NCBI RefSeq assembly: GCF_900096995.1
Contig: NZ_OANT01000007.1
Coordinates: forward strand, 1-64,000
Source: Acinetobacter puyangensis
GTDB lineage: Bacteria > Pseudomonadota > Gammaproteobacteria > Pseudomonadales > Moraxellaceae
DNA length: 64,000 nt
Direction: 5' to 3'
A program made the translations under genes and the position numbers. Shown here one piece after another: positions 63,642-64,000 of the stretch. Within the stretch, counting starts at the first letter, position 1, and each line of letters opens with the position of its first letter. The notes below the pieces were generated by a model that was not told where the DNA came from, ran no database searches, and was given only the letters and a program-made list of their open reading frames with translations.

Positions 63642-64000
63642 ATGAGCGAATTTGGACAAAGTCCATATAAACGGGCATTGCTGTTTGAGCAGTTGGCTCA
63701 TGGCAGCAGTCATAGTGCTGCATTGGCCATAGATCCTTTTGTAGGGCAGCATGCAAATCATCAGCCACCCCATTCGCAATGGGGCAAAAAGCTGTTGCTT
63801 GCAACGGGCGTGGTGGCAGTGTTGCATTTTACGGTTTGGTATGTGGCAAAGCAGTTACCTACACCTGCCCTACCGGAACAGAAGCCTGAGCCAGTGGTGA
63901 TCGAAATTATCAAACCCGAACCACCCAAAGTGATTGAACCGGAAATTCCACCTGTGGTGGAACAGCCTAAAATCCCGCCGGTTGTTGAGAAACCTCAGCC
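63642..64000 (+). CDS. tonB: TonB protein, N-terminal part (3' end outside window)
   Basis: The frame from the ATG at 63642 stays open to the window end, giving 119 residues. After a polar cytoplasmic segment of about 50 residues it has a single membrane anchor (LLLATGVVAVLHFTVWYVA) and then the Pro-Glu/Pro-Lys-rich spacer of TonB (PEPPKVIEPEIPPVVE). GGAG lies six bases upstream. TonB links ExbBD energy to outer-membrane receptors. A long N-terminal arm before the anchor is uncommon. The position directly after atsC suggests a TonB dedicated to the two receptors of this island. The exbB and exbD genes may follow outside the window. Confidence 0.85.
   Translation, partial: MSEFGQSPYKRALLFEQLAHGSSHSAALAIDPFVGQHANHQPPHSQWGKKLLLATGVVAVLHFTVWYVAKQLPTPALPEQKPEPVVIEIIKPEPPKVIEPEIPPVVEQPKIPPVVEKPQ

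Overview
The window looks like a chromosomal stretch of an AT-rich gammaproteobacterium, most likely Acinetobacter or another Moraxellaceae. This is inferred from base composition, the five TonB-dependent receptors, the gene families present and short MITE-like repeats; no rRNA or species marker is present. I found no rRNA, tRNA, CRISPR array, phage or complete insertion sequence.

Layout. (1) 1-2.6 kb: the 3' end of a glutamate dehydrogenase gene, a LysR regulator and a decayed region with a frameshifted helicase tail. (2) 2.6-13.5 kb: a probable catabolic locus for an unknown nitrogenous compound. It holds a 2-hydroxyacid dehydrogenase, a porin, a flavin monooxygenase, RidA, a DUF1028 protein, LysR, an M20 deacylase, a fused permease/ATPase ABC importer, a class II aldolase and a solute-binding lipoprotein. 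(3) 14-20.3 kb: a large c-di-GMP enzyme (PAS-PAS-GAF-GGDEF-EAL-PAS-GGDEF), a DUF2164 protein and an M3 oligopeptidase. (4) 20.5-30.9 kb: a copper island. A copA-ABC exporter-copZ operon diverges from a TonB receptor and an SbmA/YddA-like ABC transporter, followed by a secreted His-rich peptide gene and a CsoR-type regulator gene. The divergent region carries two ATACC-N7-GGTAT repeats and a third near-match over the receptor's ribosome binding site. A perfect 32-bp palindrome after the receptor contains a parS-consensus core.

(5) 31-37.4 kb: TetR with a clear operator, an LLM flavin monooxygenase, a frameshifted MFS transporter and a TonB receptor. (6) 37.4-45.3 kb: a MITE, a GntR regulator with its probable operator, and a tightly coupled salvage operon (THI5-like binding protein, APH-fold kinase, rhodanese, TonB receptor, PnuC-type transporter, e(P4)-type acid phosphatase) that fits uptake of thiamine or nicotinamide riboside. 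(7) 45.3-64 kb: a sulfate-ester island with a cytoplasmic arylsulfatase, two Crp/Fnr regulators, an AtsK-like alkylsulfatase, a second TauD-family dioxygenase, two membrane-anchored binding proteins, two TonB receptors, an aryl-sulfate sulfotransferase, a fused double permease, its ATPase and the start of a dedicated tonB gene.

The common theme is scavenging: TonB receptors for the outer membrane, matching inner-membrane transporters, and enzymes that release sulfur, vitamin or nitrogen from the imported compound, each module beside its own regulator. All functions are read from motifs and context; no database search was run.
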